From assembly GCF_022884085.1 (NCBI RefSeq), contig NZ_JAGGCS010000001.1, positions 658,848-722,847 of the forward strand: a stretch of DNA of 64,000 nucleotides, read 5' to 3'. The translations under genes and the position numbers were made by a program. Source of the stretch: Paenirhizobium cremeum (GTDB lineage Bacteria > Pseudomonadota > Alphaproteobacteria > Rhizobiales > Rhizobiaceae). Positions 60,555 to 64,000 of the stretch are shown one piece after another; the first letter of the stretch is position 1; each line of letters starts with the position of its first letter. The notes under the pieces are model-generated. The model had not been told where the DNA came from. It searched no databases and worked only from the letters and a program-made list of their open reading frames with translations.

Positions 60555-61025
60555 ATGCTGTTTCGCCAGTCATTGTTCCAGTCGGTCGTGGAACGTCTTT
60601 CGGACGAGGACGTCGGCTGTGCGGATGAGGAAGCCGAAATCGCATCGCCCAGAATCCACGGCATGCCCGGGAACTATCTGGCGGACAGCCTGACCGCCGG
60701 CTTTCAGGAGGCGACGCGCCTGCAGGAAGCCTATCTTTCCCTGATGGAGGACGATGGGTTTTACGAAGCGCCCCCGGCGCCCGACCCGCCCCAGGACCCC
60801 GCGCCGGTGATGCCCGCGCACCTCGCACGATTGTCGATCGAAGAAATCGCGGACGACCTCGGCATCGCCGCGACGGACGACCGGGAAAAGCTCGCCGAAC
60901 GGCGGCGGCGCTTCGCCAAGCTCAACCATCCCGACAGGATGGACGCGGAATTCAGGGACCGCGCGACGCTGCGCATGACGATCGCAAACCTCCTGATCGA
61001 CGAGGCGATCCGGAGATTGCCATAG
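60555..61025 (+). CDS. Protein with J-domain-like HPD segment
   Basis: 156 residues. N-terminal half is acidic and Pro-rich (APPAPDPPQDPAPVMPAHL near 72 to 90). The C-terminal half has helices around an HPD tripeptide (RRRFAKLNHPDRMDAEFRDRA, ends about 139) followed by IANLLIDEAIRRLP, as in degenerate DnaJ domains. AGGGAG precedes the ATG. It follows the transglutaminase gene by 100 bp and may recruit Hsp70 (inference). Confidence 0.65.
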   Translation: MLFRQSLFQSVVERLSDEDVGCADEEAEIASPRIHGMPGNYLADSLTAGFQEATRLQEAYLSLMEDDGFYEAPPAPDPPQDPAPVMPAHLARLSIEEIADDLGIAATDDREKLAERRRRFAKLNHPDRMDAEFRDRATLRMTIANLLIDEAIRRLP

Positions 61026-61097
61026 CCTTTCGGGCCGGCGCGCGGGCGTTCGAGGCGCGTCGCGCACTTTCGGGTTCGCTCCGCGCGCTTGAAGTCC

Positions 61098-61203
61098 TAA
61101 AGCATGTCGCGCAAAAGTGCGCAGCGGTTCTGCGGTAACGACATGTGATAAAACAGATACTTAAAGCGTGCCGAGCGAATCTGAAAGATCGCGACACGCT
61201 TTA
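61098..61203. repeat. Rhizobiaceae-type intergenic repeat element
   Basis: TAAAGCATGTCGCGCAAAAG begins a stretch with GTGCGCAGCGGTTCTGCGG and ACGACATG, then a stem TAAAGCGTG ... CACGCTTTA at 61162-61203. This composition is that of a repeat found many times between genes in rhizobial chromosomes. It lies between the J-like gene and the MarR gene. Confidence 0.7.
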
Positions 61204-61263
61204 ATCTTGTGGCATCTCTCTGCCGCAAGACCGCCATACGCTTTTGCCCGACATCCTTCAGGG

Positions 61264-61731
61264 TCAGTCGTAGAGCTTCTTCAACAGGCCGATGAGCTGG
61301 TCGCGCGCGGCAACGCCGCCGAGCTGCGAGAGAAGACGCTCTTCATGTTCCTGCCAGATCGGCATCAGCTCCTCGAGATAGGCAAGCCCGGCATCGGTGA
61401 TGTAGAGCGACTGGACGCGCCGGTCGAGATCGGACTTGCGCCGCTCGACGAACCCCTTGTGCTCGAGGCCGTCGACGATCGCGACGAAATTGGCCCTCTG
61501 GATGCCAAGCGCCTCCGCCACCTCGCTCTGCTTCGAGCCCTGATTGCGGGTAAGAAGCAGGAGCACGGCGAAATCCGTCGGACGCAACCCCTTTGCGGCG
61601 AAGGTCTCGTTGAAATGTTGGAAAACAGCAAGCTGCGCCCGCCGCAGCCGATAGCCAACGGCGTCCTCCATCATCGAAAAATCTATTCTGGATGACCCTT
61701 GAGCTGTTTCCTCAGCCTTATTTTCCGTCAT
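61264..61731 (-). CDS. MarR-family transcriptional regulator
   Basis: 155 residues. Winged HTH with LRPTDFAVLLLLTRNQGSKQ near 50, EVAEALGIQRANFVAIVDGLE near 70 and the wing RKSDLDRRVQSLYIT. No cysteine pattern of OhrR. The start at 61731 is chosen because the upstream frame crosses the palindrome at 61748-61765. Ligand unknown. Confidence 0.88.
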   Translation of the reverse strand: MTENKAEETAQGSSRIDFSMMEDAVGYRLRRAQLAVFQHFNETFAAKGLRPTDFAVLLLLTRNQGSKQSEVAEALGIQRANFVAIVDGLEHKGFVERRKSDLDRRVQSLYITDAGLAYLEELMPIWQEHEERLLSQLGGVAARDQLIGLLKKLYD

Positions 61732-61747
61732 TGAGACGCCATTCTTG

Positions 61748-61765
61748 TTTGTTGCCCCCAACAAA
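61748..61765. promoter_or_regulatory. Operator candidate for the adjacent MarR protein
   Basis: TTTGTTGCCCCCAACAAA is a 7-bp inverted repeat around four bases, located 16 bp upstream of the MarR start, the expected place for autorepression. Confidence 0.5.
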
Positions 61766-62068
61766 ACCACCCGCACCGTCGACGCGATACGTAGTGGATA
61801 CGACAATGATTTTATAGAATTGCCTTCATGGCACAAGGGTTAGTGCCTGATCGCGGGTGAAAACTGTCAGATTTGGACGAGGCATGCCCCTCATACACGG
61901 CGATCCGGCAGAAGCATTCGGGAAAATCCCCGGCGAGGCGCTTTTTCCACATCGCCGCCCGGTCTGTAGAGAGACGCCGAATTCCGCATTTTCCACATTG
62001 ATGCGAAGCGAAGTCTAGGGTATGACCGCCAAACAGCCTGACGGCGAGGACCCTGCTTCGCCCCGGAT
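61766..62068. other. Intergenic stretch upstream of tRNA-Arg, no gene seen
   Basis: The DNA between the MarR operator and the tRNA shows no coding frame with start signals or family match. It presumably holds the tRNA promoter. Confidence 0.4.
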
Positions 62069-62145
62069 GCACCCGTAGCTCAGCTGGATAGAGTGTTGGA
62101 TTCCGATTCCAAAGGTCACAGGTTCGAATCCTGTCGGGTGCGCCA
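62069..62145 (+). tRNA. tRNA-Arg(CCG)
   Basis: A 77-nt cloverleaf: acceptor GCACCCG pairs with CGGGTGC (62135-62141), D-stem GCTC/GAGT, anticodon stem TTGGA/TCCAA enclosing loop TTCCGAT with anticodon CCG at 62103-62105, T-arm ACAGG-TTCGAAT-CCTGT, and encoded GCCA end. It reads CGG arginine codons. Base composition changes immediately after its 3' end, which marks it as an integration target. Confidence 0.95.
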
Positions 62146-62478
62146 CTACTTTTTTTGACCTCACCTTCCTGCTCAACTCAGAAACTATATGGGAGCGCCA
62201 AACTTCCGCCGGACTGAGTGGGGCTCCGCCGACGATCAACTGCTGTTTGCACAACGAAGCGTTGACCGGAAAGCAGTACGTTAATGGTGACAACCTCGTG
62301 CGAAGACATTTTGGGCACTCGCTGAACGGCTTGCACCTCATCTCAAACGGCAAAAAAGCACGCTTGTGATAGATTGTTCTACGAAACACCACGCTTGGCG
62401 AAAAGCTATATTAAGACCAACAATATTCCCCTCTTCGTAGAATCAGAGCTATGCTGCGGTAACGACAAGGGGGAAAGT
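62146..62478. other. AT-richer non-coding stretch between tRNA-Arg and the first island gene
   Basis: No gene seen. It starts with a T-run (62150-62156) and lacks any integrase start or terminal repeat that I can recognise. It must contain the promoter of the gene at 62479, but no clear -35/-10 pair stands out. Confidence 0.4.
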
Positions 62479-63777
62479 ATGACTGCAGAAATTGCCATAC
62501 TTAACAAGCTGGCGGTTGCTCTCGCGACCGACAGTGCGGTTACGATAACTGCAGGTGACGAAGAGCAAAAGATCTACGACAGCGCTGATAAGCTGTTCGA
62601 CCTATCATTCCGGAATCCTATCGGGATCATGATCTATAACGGCATGCAGTTTATGCAAGCACCGCTGCAGACGTTAATATCAGAGTATCGCAACACCTGT
62701 CGCTCGTTCGATACCGTCCGCGAAGCTGCTGATGACTTTCTTAAATACCTCAATGATTGGGGCGCTCATAGCCCATCCTACGTGATCCGATCTGCTTTAG
62801 AAGCAATCCTCATTCCACTACTCGAACAGATTCGAGCACGCATTCAGAAGAAGCACCGAGAACTATTCGAAACGGAGGATTACACAGATCTTCAGAAGAA
62901 GCTTGAATCAATTCCTGGAGATGTTCTAGATGTAGTGGATACGGTTCTGGCACGAGCAAACCCGAGCTCCTTCGTTGGCGGTGAAGCGCCCGAAATCACC
63001 GGCGAGCGCTCAGCGGTGATTAAAAACATCATAGTCGAAAATTGGCCAAGCGACGATTCCCAATTCATCGGCCGTCTGACGACAATTGCAACAAAGGTGC
63101 TTTTGCTCGACGTAGGCTCGCCAGCACACACCGGCATAGTCATCGCCGGCTTTGGTAACATCGAAAAATTTCCTACGCTCGTTTCATTCACAATTGATGG
63201 CGTGGTCTTCGACAAGCTCAAGTTTACCGAGACCAATTTCGTTGACATTGATCGTAACGGTGACAGGGCTCGGGTGATTCCTTTCGCTCAAAAGGAGATG
63301 GTCGAGCGTTTTCTATACGGCTTGGACTCCGAGATCGAACGTCAGATTACAATTTGGTGCAAAGAGGCAGTCCCAGAAATACGGAATCAAATACTAAACT
63401 CCCTGGACATGACGCCTGAGGATAGGAATTCGTTAACGCAAGAAGCGCAGGATGCAGAAGATGCTTTCATTGACGATCTTAAAAACAAACGTTTCGAAGA
63501 AATTCGTACCTCGTCCAGGACAGCTATTGAAGGTATGGTTGAATTCATGCCAAAGCCAGAGTTGGCGCGGATGGCAGAAGCGCTAGTGAACTTGACGTCC
63601 ATTAAGAGACGCGTCTCCCGCGGGATGGAGACGGTTGGCGGCCCGATTGACGTTGCGGTAATTTCTCGTACAGAGGGGTTCATATGGGTGAAGAGGAAGC
63701 ATTATTTCTCTACCGATTTGAACCCAAGATACGTTTCGCGCATTTCGGTGAAAGCTACACGAAATGAGGATGGGTAA
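62479..63777 (+). CDS. Proteasome/HslV-like Ntn-hydrolase candidate
   Basis: 432 residues. After removal of Met the chain begins TAEIAILNKLAVALATDSAV, with Thr at 1 and Asp at 17, the same register as HslV (Thr1, Asp17), then KIYDSADKLF with a Lys at 37 in place of Lys33 and IGIMIYNG where HslV has its Gly47 strand. Residues about 70 to 370 are a long insertion, mostly helical, and the C-terminal part (ETVGGPIDVAVISRTEGFIW) resembles the closing beta strands of proteasome subunits. GGGGGAAAG precedes the ATG. The coding sequence is AT-rich relative to the rest of the window. The proteolytic role is inference. Confidence 0.7.
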   Translation: MTAEIAILNKLAVALATDSAVTITAGDEEQKIYDSADKLFDLSFRNPIGIMIYNGMQFMQAPLQTLISEYRNTCRSFDTVREAADDFLKYLNDWGAHSPSYVIRSALEAILIPLLEQIRARIQKKHRELFETEDYTDLQKKLESIPGDVLDVVDTVLARANPSSFVGGEAPEITGERSAVIKNIIVENWPSDDSQFIGRLTTIATKVLLLDVGSPAHTGIVIAGFGNIEKFPTLVSFTIDGVVFDKLKFTETNFVDIDRNGDRARVIPFAQKEMVERFLYGLDSEIERQITIWCKEAVPEIRNQILNSLDMTPEDRNSLTQEAQDAEDAFIDDLKNKRFEEIRTSSRTAIEGMVEFMPKPELARMAEALVNLTSIKRRVSRGMETVGGPIDVAVISRTEGFIWVKRKHYFSTDLNPRYVSRISVKATRNEDG

Positions 63778-63778
63778 C

Positions 63779-63955
63779 ATGGACAAGAACCGTGATTTAA
63801 GGCATCTGCTGCCAGCAGATGAAGAAATTTCAAATCGTCGCGTGGGCGATGATAAGGTTCGTGAGCAAACACAAAAGTCTGCTCAAGATACCCGCAAACG
63901 CATTCGCGACGCATTTTCATTATCGGAGAAGCTAAAGGCTTCGCTGCGCCCATGA
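63779..63955 (+). CDS. Small charged protein downstream of the Ntn-hydrolase-like gene
   Basis: 58 residues, strongly hydrophilic and predicted helical (MDKNRDLRHLLPADEEISNR, then KVREQTQKSAQDTRKRIRD, ending SEKLKASLRP). It begins one base after the upstream stop, so the two are translationally coupled. No family recognised. It could be a partner, adaptor or substrate of the upstream protein. Confidence 0.6.
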   Translation: MDKNRDLRHLLPADEEISNRRVGDDKVREQTQKSAQDTRKRIRDAFSLSEKLKASLRP

Positions 63956-64000
63956 CAATCTAGGTCCTGTTGACAAAGTATGGCAGCCATATTTTTGCGG

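Noticed and set aside
62015..62392. Minus-strand frame containing [15 protein letters not shown] and QLSYGC
   Set aside because: This is the well-known spurious reading frame antisense to a tRNA; it covers the tRNA-Arg gene completely.

Overview
The window is chromosomal-type DNA of a Rhizobiaceae bacterium (Rhizobium, Agrobacterium, Shinella or a close relative; genus not resolved). The evidence is high-GC coding sequence, a 425-residue BacA/SbmA peptide transporter, the glnII/gstI pair, the bdhA-xdhA-xdhB gene order known from Sinorhizobium, an Atu4866-like protein, several Arg-rich DUF1127 proteins and intergenic palindromes of the rhizobial type. No CRISPR array, prophage, integrase or complete insertion sequence is visible.

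Layout. 0-3 kb: the 5' part of a Tat-type haloperoxidase-like hydrolase facing an OhrR-type regulator across two TATCGCGATA boxes, then adenine deaminase. 3-9 kb: a DUF4160/DUF2442 pair, an Atu4866-like protein facing an AraC regulator, a GH13 alpha-glucosidase and a GT4 glycosyltransferase. 8.5-18 kb: der, a YfgM-like protein, NnrU, a polysaccharide deacetylase, bacA, an MFS carrier, a ParE/RHH toxin-antitoxin pair, methionine aminopeptidase and a luciferase-like flavoenzyme.

18-40 kb is a near-complete purine degradation region. Xanthine dehydrogenase (xdhA, xdhB, xdhC, behind bdhA), membrane urate hydroxylase (puuD), guanine deaminase, HIU hydrolase (uraH), OHCU decarboxylase (uraD), allantoinase (puuE), allantoicase (alc) and ureidoglycolate lyase (allA) together with ade take adenine and guanine to glyoxylate and urea. 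Two LysR/DUF1127 divergent modules sit between xdhC and puuD. Glutamine synthetase II with its translational inhibitor GstI, and a HepT/MntA toxin-antitoxin pair, lie in the middle of the ureide genes. An ECF sigma/anti-sigma pair, a K+ channel and a metallophosphoesterase are interspersed.

40-57 kb: head-to-head genes for a MnmC(o)-like oxidase and the tRNA methyltransferase MnmD whose start codons overlap, a six-PAS hybrid histidine kinase, an MttB-like methyltransferase, a WYL regulator facing an ABM-fold protein and an AlkC-type DNA glycosylase, two divergent PepSY operons (one with cytochrome b561, one with a two-component system), a RhlE-type helicase and an EamA transporter. 57-61 kb: a CP-ATP-grasp / alpha-E / transglutaminase operon followed by a J-domain-like protein. 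A MarR regulator and tRNA-Arg(CCG) come next.

From the 3' end of tRNA-Arg (62,145) to the window end the DNA is clearly more AT-rich and looks like the start of an acquired island. It carries a protein whose predicted mature N-terminus has Thr1, Asp17 and a downstream Lys, matching the active-site spacing of HslV/proteasome beta subunits, followed one base later by a 58-residue charged protein. This is the best candidate for an undescribed system in the window.
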